Below are positions 32,801 to 38,987 of a stretch of 38,987 nt of DNA, one piece after another. Location of the stretch: the NCBI GenBank assembly GCA_947625455.1, contig CANQOJ010000002.1, positions 1 through 38,987 on the forward strand, written 5' to 3'. The first letter of the stretch is position 1. Each line of letters starts with the position of its first letter. A program made the translations under genes and the position numbers. This DNA comes from an uncultured Clostridia bacterium (lineage in GTDB: Bacteria > Bacillota > Clostridia > Oscillospirales > Ruminococcaceae). Below the pieces are notes generated by a model. That model searched no databases. It had not been told where the DNA came from and saw only the letters and a program-made list of their open reading frames with translations.

Positions 32801-34158
32801 TTTTTGGTTGCCTCTTCATCACGGGAAAGAACAGCCTTAAAGGTGTAATTACCGGAAGCTGTCGGAGCGAAAGTCAGCTCGTGAGTATCCTTTTCAGCAA
32901 GAGAGTTCTTGGTTGCTACTTCCTTGCCGTCCTTGTCGTACATTGTAACAGCAAGTTTATCACCGCCGTTTACGCCGACGAGAGCTTTTACTGTTACCTT
33001 GATTTCGTTCTTATCCTTGCCGTCATCATCTTTAGTCTGTGCAGCTTCCGCAATTACAGGATCTGCAACGCCTTTCCAGTCAGCGCGTACAACTTCAGTT
33101 ATTTCGCCTTCCTGAACGAGTATCTGATAGATAAAGTTCTTTTCCTTTGTGCTGCCGATACGATATGTTCCGGCTTTATCAAACTTAAATACGGACTTTA
33201 TAAGATCGCCCTTTGCAGCGTCCTCGCCGTCCTTGGTTTCAGTTCCCGCTGCGACATCATAGAAAGAAATGTATCTTCCTCCGTCACCGCTTACCTGCCA
33301 CCAGATTGTTACCTGACCTTTATCGGTGGTCTTAAATTCGATATATCTCTTGTCAGCAGTAAAGTTATTAGTTTTGCCGTCCTGGCTTACATAGTAAGTA
33401 AAGTCATAACCTCCAAAAGACTGCTTATCTGCTGTAACAGAGCCTTTGCCGCTGTCGAATTTAAATGTAAAGAACTTGTCAGCGCTTGTTATATCCTTGC
33501 CCTGAACATCAGTGTCTTTAAATTCACTAGCGTTGAAAAGGTGGTCTACTGTTGCAGGAGTTTCAGTAACTTCTACCTTGAAGATGTAGTTGTTATTGGG
33601 CATTGCGCCAATGTAATATTTACCTGCTTTATCAAGCTTTACTTCAGAAACAACCGCTTTATTGTCAGCTGCTCCTTCAACTTCTACCTTAGTAACTTCT
33701 TTTCCCGCATTATCAAATACTGTCAGTACACGGTCGCCTTTATTGAATATGTACCATACCTTGACAGTCGCAGGACCAGCTGTTTCAAAGCCGAGAACGT
33801 TCTTAGGACCATTATCAAAGTTGGGCTTGTCACCAAAATTAACTCTTGGACCATTTAATGAAACGCCCTGTTCTTCCCATTTGTAACTCTTGTCGCCTTT
33901 ATCAAGCTTTGTCTTTGCGCTCACATAAAGCGTAAAATATTTATCGCCTTCATATGAAATGGCATCATTGTCGGCAAAATCGCCAGCATTTTCATGAGCT
34001 TCCAAAGTACTTGAATCAAACACATGAGTATTTGGATCTGTCGTGCTCGCCTCTTCCGCTCTAGCCGTTGTCGCAAGCATACTGAACGGGATACTCATCA
34101 GCAGCATGAACAGCGCCAAAGCTAAAGAAACAAGCTTGTTTGTGCTTTTTGCTTTCAT
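29857..34158 (-). CDS. Pectate lyase, family PL9, multidomain surface protein
   Basis: A 1433-residue secreted enzyme. Signal peptide MKAKSTNKLVSLALALFMLL..ATTARAEE; two related beta-sandwich modules (about 48-200 and 208-352); an Ig-like module; a fibronectin type III domain (APTITSATSKG to TKTTEAA, about 474-560); a concanavalin-like segment; another beta module; then from about 950 a PL9 beta-helix (NLYVSPKGTKGGNG start). ENADGFAAKFSIGTGNVFDGC carries the catalytic lysine (near 1124), with DDGWDLYARG and GNGFKLGGEN close by. PL9 enzymes cleave polygalacturonate by calcium-dependent beta-elimination. The tail LPPPTGFEVTIVVAVLAISAAVAIILIKKRKRNR is a degenerate LPxTG anchor. AAGGAGG lies 5 nt before ATG, and the promoter is at 34229-34257. 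Confidence 0.92.
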   Translation of the reverse strand: MKAKSTNKLVSLALALFMLLMSIPFSMLATTARAEEASTTDPNTHVFDSSTLEAHENAGDFADNDAISYEGDKYFTLYVSAKTKLDKGDKSYKWEEQGVSLNGPRVNFGDKPNFDNGPKNVLGFETAGPATVKVWYIFNKGDRVLTVFDNAGKEVTKVEVEGAADNKAVVSEVKLDKAGKYYIGAMPNNNYIFKVEVTETPATVDHLFNASEFKDTDVQGKDITSADKFFTFKFDSGKGSVTADKQSFGGYDFTYYVSQDGKTNNFTADKRYIEFKTTDKGQVTIWWQVSGDGGRYISFYDVAAGTETKDGEDAAKGDLIKSVFKFDKAGTYRIGSTKEKNFIYQILVQEGEITEVVRADWKGVADPVIAEAAQTKDDDGKDKNEIKVTVKALVGVNGGDKLAVTMYDKDGKEVATKNSLAEKDTHELTFAPTASGNYTFKAVLSRDEEATKKTSEASSETKFTLLLGAPTITSATSKGKGTDGKGTVEVVWSPVDEATGYEVYCGTEKVYTAKADETTYMVTGLEIGKKFSFTVKAVRGEEVGEASKAMETKTTEAAQMTWGTVFYGTSTDSDHNTVTGDVNGDEGKVTVASTGGKGKFQEGSNDGLIFHYATIPSNLNFTIRAKMTVDSWTLSSGQEGAGIMALDCLPGTFGGKANSSDLFWSNCYRVGAQRFAYWYDEEKGVNSSGNGGKYQMNIGLGVQAKLGMTTDNIKDVYKSAAGIVEFVEAPLETLPVDKKKDAGTYATIGNCTNPETFKNPAVAELKEFVIELQRNNTGYFLTYYSADGKTILGQQKYYEPKALDQLDPDNVYVGFCAARNMTATFSDITITTIDPKDDKPAEERPITKVEPTVTIGSSSIANSPEYTLLVKSNVVGKADIIIGGKTVKTVDVKGTDEYASAVVTIAAGTNKIEVKFTPDKDQELPPYTQLSSTDPVTKTVNVKYETYFEKQNNLYVSPKGTKGGNGGKEYPLDIYTAVSVVRAGQTIVLMEGTYNLESSVTIERGMNGTKDKMIKMIADPEAKTRPVFDFGKKATVKTAGILAVGDYWYFQGFDVTKAPDGTPGIMVSGNNCTFDDIRTYTNGDCGLYIRSKGNSADPKSLWPTNNLILNCTSFDNADASGENADGFAAKFSIGTGNVFDGCVSYNNCDDGWDLYARGVSIEAVTLRNCVAYENGHNTDKSIKGNGNGFKLGGENMPAAHTIINSIAFNNDANGITCNSCPDIKIQNCISFDNGSANVALYTGNKNLTTEFEVNGLISFRSSGKDTPAAASADVVTAGAAGENDKIEPQGQTVNDLQGANNFFFKDGATTSVAEDGKTRTIKADMFESLEFSGEVKRADNGMVDLGGFLALKEDKVKEAFGDVFAEEMTNRFVSLDGDYKTETNTAGTSQDITVTPDTELPPPTGFEVTIVVAVLAISAAVAIILIKKRKRNR

Positions 34159-34228
34159 AAAATCCTCCTTGTAAAAATTTTGCTCTCGGCAAGGCGCAAC
34201 TACCCCGCCGAAAACTTCTTCATTCTCT

Positions 34229-34257
34229 ATGATAAACTAAATCAGCAAATTTGTCAA
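34229..34257 (-). promoter_or_regulatory. Sigma-A promoter for the PL9 gene
   Basis: Minus strand TTGACA (34252-34257), 17-bp spacer, TATCAT (34229-34234); the leader is about 64 nt and contains TCGGC..GCCGA as a possible hairpin. Confidence 0.82.
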
Positions 34258-34375
34258 GGGATTTGCCAAAAAATATACGACGATTTTTCAAGCTGATTTT
34301 TGTGCAAAAATACGAACATTCTTATCATTACAAACTGTTGTTTTCGGCTTTATTCGGCAATTTAGCCAAAAAAAT

Positions 34376-34399
34376 GACCCGCGACAACTGCCGCGAGTC
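34376..34399 (-). terminator. Terminator of the pectin methylesterase gene
   Basis: On the minus strand GACTCGCG and CGCGGGTC pair with one mismatch around a short loop, followed by ATTTTTTT. Confidence 0.75.
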
Positions 34400-34423
34400 A
34401 AGTTTTATTTAGGATTCAGCCGA

Positions 34424-37400
34424 TTATCTTTTCTTCTTCATAAGGATAACCGCGCCTGCCGCCGCTGCTATTACTGCCATTGCCGCAGGAATAGCGGGCA
34501 TTGCGCCTGTGTCGGGCGTTTTCTCCTCATGCTTTTCGGTTGTTACAACGTACTCGCTGAAGTGAGTTGTTGTAAACGTGATTACGCCGTCCTTGGTCGT
34601 TGCCTTCATGTCCTCGTACTTGCCGTTATCGTCTACATAGTAAACGTAAATCGTCTTGCCTTCGAGAGCCTTGGGTACGGGAATGCTTACGGTAACAGCC
34701 TTTGTGGGCTGAACCTTATTGCCGTCCTTGTCCTTAAGCGAAATCTCGAATGTAAAGGTGTCCTTGTCGTTAGTCTTGTTTGCAACAGGCTCTGCATCGA
34801 GCGTTGTGCCAGCAGGAATGACATCCTTTTCAGCCTCTACCTTAATTCCCGTCGTGGTTTCTGTACTATCAGTGAGTACATCATTCTTGGGTTCTTCGGG
34901 TTCGCTAGGCGTGTCAGGCTCATCCGGCGTATCGGGTGTAACAGGCTCGTCAGGTTTAGCGGGTTCTTCGGTAAGAATACCTCTGTCCTGAAGCGTCTTT
35001 GTCCAGTCGTCGCCGAGGAACAGTTCAATTGTAATGTCCTTGCCGTCAATCTTCGCTTCTTTGAGAACAGTTGCCCAAGCGGCTCTCTTATCGGAGTTGT
35101 CAACTTCGCTCTTTTCGATTGTGCCGAACTCCATCATGCCCTTGGATTTGCCGCTGAGAGAGTCAAGCCAGCCTGCGGGGTTGATAAGCGATTCCGTTTT
35201 GCCGTTGAAGTCAGTAGTTTCAATAGTGGTATTGTAGAATACAACTTCTGATGTATTCGCCGTCCACGGACGTCCGAAATAGCCAGGCTTTGAGGTCTTT
35301 TCAGAAGCGGTGTCAACGCCGGGAGTTGTAGATTTTACGGTGCATTCGTACATCAGATAGCCTCTGCCGCCGTCCTGCTGTGCAGCAGTGAGGTAAGAAT
35401 AGTCGTTCTTATCCTCGCTTGTGTTCATAACGAGGTTGCACTTGTAGAACACTGCCGTCATTCCGCCGAAGATAAAGTCTGTACCGCCGAGGATATCGCA
35501 CTTATGGAATGCGGCCTTGACTTTCTTTGTTCCGTAAAGGGTATCCTGTCTGCCGATAAACTTGCAGTTTACGAATACGGAGTTATCGCTGTTTATCGCA
35601 AGCGCAGCCGCTCTTTCAACATATTTCTTGTCCTGAACGGAAGTATCGCCCGCCTTTGTAGGACGATCGCCGCCCTTGGGAGCGCCTGTATCCCACTTAA
35701 CAACTATATCGTTTGCTTCCTTTTCGGAAATGTACTGGTTGAACGAGTTCTCGAATACAATGCCGTCAGCTTCAAAGCCGTCTGCATTTACAACAACCGT
35801 TGCATTCCAGTAAGAACCGTTTGTTGTTCCCGAGCCGGGATTTTTGGTCGAAAGATAGCCGTTCGACTTGTTAGCAGCGAGAACATCTGCGTTCCACTTG
35901 CAGTCAGCGCCCATGCTGTAATAGTTGTAGCCATGACCGTAATATGACGTAATTCTTACGACATTTTCGCCGATATTAACGCCCTTGTCCTTAAGTTCAA
36001 GGCTTGCCTTATCGCCCGCAGCGTTCACGAGTGAAACGTTCGGAACGTTTATAACGAGCATTTCTTCATAGTTGCCTGGATCGATAACTATTTCAACTCT
36101 CTCATTGTTAGGTCTGCTCATCTTTGCAACAGCCGCAAGAGCTTCGTTGATAGTTTTGTAGTTCTTATCCTTGCCGACAGTTACTGTCTTGCTGTAAGGA
36201 ACAGCTGCACTGCTCTTGGAAATAACATTAAAGTAAGTCTTTTCCTGTACCGTAATGGTAAGATAGCCGTCCGCTGTCGCTTCAACTGTTATAGTGTCAG
36301 TCTTGCTTGTGCTGCCCTTAACAGTGTCGGAAACTGTATATTCCTTGCCGTTAATAGTAAATGCGCCCGAATAGCAATAAGAAATAGTTACAGCCTCGCC
36401 TTTCTTAACGGGGACTTTAACTTCGCCGTCCGCATTTACAACCAAGTAAGTCTTATCTTCGCCTGCACCTTTAAGTACAAGACCGAGATAATGCGCCTTG
36501 TCAGCGTCAATTCCGGGAGCGCCGCCGTTGGCAACGTTGTACTTTGAGAAATTCCATTCGTCAATTGCCTCGAATACGGCTTCTGCCGATACTGCCTTGC
36601 CCTCTACCTTTACATCGGCAATAGGCTTAGCAACTGCCGCGTCAATTCCCGTATCCTCAACGAAAACGGAATACTGACCGTCTCTAAGCTGAATGTTGTC
36701 AGTTGCTTTGAATGTGTAGTTATAGCCTGCTTCATTGATGTTGGTGAAGATTATCTTCGCATTCTTTTCAGCTTCTGCCGAAAGACCCGAGAATTTGATC
36801 GTTACATCATAAACGGGCTTTTTAGCAAATTCAATGTCAAGACTGCCATCTGCGTCCTTCTTGACAGAAGTTGTCTTAAGCGAATAGTCGTTTACGCCTT
36901 CAGCGGTTACGGCGTAGGTTGCGCCACTTTCGAGTTTGAGCGTGAACGAGCCGTCATTTTCAACTGTGATTTCGGGAACATAAATAGTGTCCTTGTTTGT
37001 GAAGCTGAGTTCAAGCTTTGCAATTTCAGCCTCGCTAAGCCCCGTTATCTTGCCTGTTACGTTAACAAGATCAACAGATTTTACTTCAATGTCTTTTGTA
37101 ACAGCCTTGCCGTCATCTTTAACTTCAAGAGTTTTGTTGCTTGTGATTACATAGCCGTTAGCGTCTAAAAGCGCTATGTCATATGTATAGCCGCCGAAAA
37201 GGGAAACGCTGTACTCGCCGTTCTTTACGGGAGCTACTGTAACAGCGCCGCTCTTCTGGTTAGTAAACGAAATGCCGTACTCTTTTTCGGAAAGTCCCGC
37301 AGCCTTGGTCGTGTCAACTTTTCCGCTTACCGCAGCAGGCTTCGGGTGCTCTCTCGTCAATCTGAAAACAACGAGTTTTTCGTTGAGTGTATAGAGTTTG

Positions 37401-38425
37401 TACATACCCGTTTCTGTGGCATAGAACTTGAGTTCAGCACCTTTATCAGTAGTTTCTCTCGTCTGGATAACTTCTCCGTTGGGATCTTCAAAGCTGATTG
37501 TGGACGCGCCGCCGTTAGAGCCTGCAACAACGGTAAGAATATCGCCCGCATAAAGCTTTATGCCGAGATAAATATCTTTTGTTGAGCTGGTGTTTGAATA
37601 AACCTCACCATTGTAGGTAACTCCATTTAAATCGAGCTTTTTCTTATCTTTTCTTGTGATTTGTTCGTTGTAGGTTCTTATTCTGTTGTTAGTTTTTCCG
37701 TTGCCGTTGAAAACCAACTGTCCGTCAGGAGTTGCAAAACTGCCTATATCTACGCCTTCTGTGCCTGCTTTTACATCAGCGGGATAGAAGCCGTTGATAA
37801 TGTCAACAGTCAGCATATTGTGCGCATCGGGAACCTCAGCTGCGCCGAAATCCCATACATCGGGCTTATAATCGCCCTTGTACTCATCGGATACAATAGG
37901 CTCAGCGATGATGATAGGAATGTAAGCTACGCCGCTGCCTTCAAATGCAAGAGTAAGCGTTGTAGCCTCACCCTTGTAAGTATAAACAGCTACATTTTCC
38001 GAGAACCCGTTTTTGGGTTGGTCGCAACTAGCCGTTTTGATTGTCTGCGTTTCGCTGTAAGAACCGTCAGCACTTTTAACTGTCAGTTTTTCAATGTTGT
38101 TGTAATTACAACCACCAACAGTGAGTTTTGTCGGACCTGAGACTTTGATTTCGATAATGTCTCCATTTTGAAATGTTGTGCCGTGTGTGCCGTCATGGAA
38201 CTTGTAATTGCCTGCTTTAAGTGTGAGATTTCCGGATGTAATGTTGGTTCCGTCAGCGCCTTCGGGAATGACAGAGTGATCCGTAAAAACCCACGTCTGC
38301 GTTCCGCTTGCCTCTTCTGCCGCGAAAGTCGGCATTGTGAAGCCTGCGGGAACAACCGCCGTCACCGCCAGCGCAGCAGTCGCAAACGCGGCAATGACCT
38401 TTTTTGCTTTTTCTTTCAAAAGCAT
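34424..38425 (-). CDS. Pectin methylesterase, family CE8, multidomain surface protein
   Basis: A 1333-residue secreted enzyme. Signal peptide near residues 1-35 (KKVIAAFATAALAVTAVVPAGF..TFAAEE); two beta-sandwich modules (about 40-195 and 200-375); three repeated prealbumin-like beta domains (SGKVDTTK.., TGKITGLSE.., TIKFSGLSAE..); another beta module; then the CE8 beta-helix from about 750 (YKTINEALAAV). Its signatures are intact: GRQDTLYG (near 958, catalytic Asp), GGTDFIFGG (near 979, second Asp) and YFGRPW (near 1047, Arg). It removes methyl esters from homogalacturonan. A Pro/Glu/Asp-rich linker, an Ig-like domain and the tail EKTPDTGAMPAIPAAMAVIAAAAGAVILMKKKR form a degenerate LPxTG anchor. 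GGGAGG lies 9 nt before ATG. Confidence 0.93.
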   Translation of the reverse strand: MLLKEKAKKVIAAFATAALAVTAVVPAGFTMPTFAAEEASGTQTWVFTDHSVIPEGADGTNITSGNLTLKAGNYKFHDGTHGTTFQNGDIIEIKVSGPTKLTVGGCNYNNIEKLTVKSADGSYSETQTIKTASCDQPKNGFSENVAVYTYKGEATTLTLAFEGSGVAYIPIIIAEPIVSDEYKGDYKPDVWDFGAAEVPDAHNMLTVDIINGFYPADVKAGTEGVDIGSFATPDGQLVFNGNGKTNNRIRTYNEQITRKDKKKLDLNGVTYNGEVYSNTSSTKDIYLGIKLYAGDILTVVAGSNGGASTISFEDPNGEVIQTRETTDKGAELKFYATETGMYKLYTLNEKLVVFRLTREHPKPAAVSGKVDTTKAAGLSEKEYGISFTNQKSGAVTVAPVKNGEYSVSLFGGYTYDIALLDANGYVITSNKTLEVKDDGKAVTKDIEVKSVDLVNVTGKITGLSEAEIAKLELSFTNKDTIYVPEITVENDGSFTLKLESGATYAVTAEGVNDYSLKTTSVKKDADGSLDIEFAKKPVYDVTIKFSGLSAEAEKNAKIIFTNINEAGYNYTFKATDNIQLRDGQYSVFVEDTGIDAAVAKPIADVKVEGKAVSAEAVFEAIDEWNFSKYNVANGGAPGIDADKAHYLGLVLKGAGEDKTYLVVNADGEVKVPVKKGEAVTISYCYSGAFTINGKEYTVSDTVKGSTSKTDTITVEATADGYLTITVQEKTYFNVISKSSAAVPYSKTVTVGKDKNYKTINEALAAVAKMSRPNNERVEIVIDPGNYEEMLVINVPNVSLVNAAGDKASLELKDKGVNIGENVVRITSYYGHGYNYYSMGADCKWNADVLAANKSNGYLSTKNPGSGTTNGSYWNATVVVNADGFEADGIVFENSFNQYISEKEANDIVVKWDTGAPKGGDRPTKAGDTSVQDKKYVERAAALAINSDNSVFVNCKFIGRQDTLYGTKKVKAAFHKCDILGGTDFIFGGMTAVFYKCNLVMNTSEDKNDYSYLTAAQQDGGRGYLMYECTVKSTTPGVDTASEKTSKPGYFGRPWTANTSEVVFYNTTIETTDFNGKTESLINPAGWLDSLSGKSKGMMEFGTIEKSEVDNSDKRAAWATVLKEAKIDGKDITIELFLGDDWTKTLQDRGILTEEPAKPDEPVTPDTPDEPDTPSEPEEPKNDVLTDSTETTTGIKVEAEKDVIPAGTTLDAEPVANKTNDKDTFTFEISLKDKDGNKVQPTKAVTVSIPVPKALEGKTIYVYYVDDNGKYEDMKATTKDGVITFTTTHFSEYVVTTEKHEEKTPDTGAMPAIPAAMAVIAAAAGAVILMKKKR

Positions 38426-38458
38426 GTGAATTGACCTCCCTTTTCAAAAAAATATTTC

Positions 38459-38473
38459 CGCAAAAAATTTGCG
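38459..38473. promoter_or_regulatory. Palindrome at the methylesterase transcription start
   Basis: CGCAAA and TTTGCG flank AAA. The predicted start from the 38482 -10 box is near 38475, so the site covers the first transcribed bases, where a repressor would block initiation. Function is inferred. Confidence 0.4.
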
Positions 38474-38481
38474 TTATATTC

Positions 38482-38510
38482 ATTGTAATATGTTTGTAAA
38501 GAAATGTCAA
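38482..38510 (-). promoter_or_regulatory. Sigma-A promoter for the pectin methylesterase gene
   Basis: Minus strand TTGACA (38505-38510), 17-bp spacer, TACAAT (38482-38487), about 57 nt before the ATG. Confidence 0.82.
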
Positions 38511-38752
38511 GCCGTTTCTCAATCTTTTGTATAAAGTTATTATTTTTTCAAAGAACTTTTGGTGATTATAAACAGTAACGATTAGCAGTTAAAACTTTCA
38601 TGCGGTTTTATTGCGCAAATATCGGGTAAAACGGAGTGTAACAAGCGAAAACGCGCTTTGTGGATTATATTCAAAACCAACCCCGAATTTTCGGCAAAAA
38701 GCGCATGACATTCAACCGTGCTGACAAGCGGGTTTTAGACAACTTCCTAAAA
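38511..38752. other. Intergenic DNA without recognised feature
   Basis: I see no supported gene, promoter or strong hairpin here; it holds the upstream flank of the methylesterase promoter, and short ORFs in it have no ribosome site. Confidence 0.5.
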
Positions 38753-38870
38753 GAGAAAAGAGGCTAGAACCAAAATTCTAACCTCTTACCTCTAACATCT
38801 TACTTCTAAAAGAAGAAAGAGGCTGGAATCAAAATTCTAGCCTCTAACCTCTTAATTTCTAGCATCTAGC
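38753..38870. repeat. Heptamer element R8
   Basis: Two related hairpin units: AAGAGGCTAGAACCAAAATTCTAACCTCTT at its left and AAGAGGCTGGAATCAAAATTCTAGCCTC.. to its right, each followed by type a heptamers (TTACCTCTAACATCTTACTTCTAAAAG; TAACCTCTTAATTTCTAGCATCTAGC). On the minus strand it starts at the base after the tRNA-Ser CCA end, with no gap. Confidence 0.85.
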
Positions 38871-38930
38871 TGGCGGAGAACGAGGGAGTTGAACCCTCGC
38901 GCCGGTCACCCGACCTACTCCCTTAGCAGG
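38871..38930 (-). pseudogene. 3' half of tRNA-Ser(GCU), 5' half missing
   Basis: The minus strand reads CCTGCTAAGGGAG from the anticodon loop (anticodon GCT at 38925-38927), a long serine-type variable arm (TAGGTCGGGTGACCGGCGC), the T-arm GAGGGTTCAACTCCCTC, the acceptor 3' strand GTTCTCC, G, and CCA. The expected 5' acceptor GGAGAAC and the 5' anticodon stem CTCCC are not upstream; that sequence is ATGGC instead. Homology therefore breaks at the 5' edge of the anticodon loop, which is the usual crossover place for tyrosine integrases that use tRNA genes. The remaining bases to 38987 would lie beyond that junction. Confidence 0.72.
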
Positions 38931-38987
38931 CCATGTGGACCAGAATTCGCTATACAAATCCGGCAACCACTGGATGAAGCGTACGAA

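Noticed and set aside
32881-33858. 325-aa + strand ORF opposite the PL9 gene
   Set aside because: It is antisense to a clear multidomain enzyme, has odd cysteine- and phenylalanine-rich composition and no ribosome site; it is a shadow caused by biased codon use.
34159-34228. Riboswitch in the PL9 leader
   Set aside because: Only one small hairpin is visible in about 64 nt and it matches no aptamer I know.
38871-38987. Intact tRNA-Ser gene at the right edge
   Set aside because: The 3' half is perfect but the 5' acceptor and anticodon stem partners are absent upstream, so only a fragment can be claimed.

Overview
The window looks like chromosomal DNA from an anaerobic, endospore-lineage member of the Clostridia, most like Ruminococcus and related Oscillospiraceae. 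This is inference: moderate GC, AAGGAGG-type ribosome binding sites, a complete spoIIAA-spoIIAB-sigF operon, clostridial-type housekeeping genes, and two giant surface-anchored pectin-degrading enzymes. No phage structural gene, transposase, rRNA or CRISPR array is visible.

Layout. 1-2149: start of a SufC-like ABC ATPase (leftward), an alpha/beta hydrolase and trmB. 2428-5759: an FAD-dependent dehydrogenase, a small DUF6882-like protein and a LacI-type regulator. 6125-10606 (rightward operon): a BrxD-like (DUF2791) AAA ATPase, a lipoprotein joining a leucine-rich repeat to a SecD-like head domain, folD, an unlisted 56-residue membrane protein and pyk. 10754-11871: a split chromate-transporter pair. 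12115-18763 (leftward): a lysA-type decarboxylase, a DUF2130 protein, a PNPOx-like protein, three tandem paralogous repeat proteins, a HEPN/MNT toxin-antitoxin pair and two small membrane proteins. 18898-21128: an esterase and a GT4 glycosyltransferase. 21224-22668: the sigma-F operon. 23325-28392 (leftward): a flavin reductase, a PHP phosphatase, a transglutaminase-like lipoprotein with a serine-rich stalk, and a class A penicillin-binding protein. 28610-29749: a DUF3810 membrane zincin. 29857-38425: a PL9 pectate lyase and a CE8 pectin methylesterase, each with a signal peptide, many accessory beta domains and a degenerate LPxTG-like tail. 38871-38930: the 3' half of a tRNA-Ser(GCU), a likely attachment-site remnant.

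The most striking signal is not a gene. At least eight intergenic places carry related elements built from degenerate 7-bp tandem repeats (type a, close to GCTAGAG/GTAAGAG; type b, close to AGTATAC/AGTGGAC). In four of them the heptamer blocks are the outer arms of a long imperfect hairpin around a shared core (AGATTGTTTT ... AAAACAATCT) that encloses a second hairpin. The inner stem shows paired base changes between copies, so its structure seems to be under selection. Arms are exchangeable (a/a, b/b, b/a). Three elements lie exactly between a sigma-A promoter and the Shine-Dalgarno site, so they form transcribed leaders; others abut gene ends and even supply stop codons. A 31-bp hairpin cassette sits at the same position inside two of them in opposite orientations.

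How the genes fit together: the methylesterase would demethylate homogalacturonan at the cell surface and the PL9 lyase would cleave the product; penicillin-binding protein, transglutaminase-like and GT4 proteins concern the envelope; sigma-F and its two regulators control forespore gene expression. Most predicted promoters have an exact 17-bp spacer.
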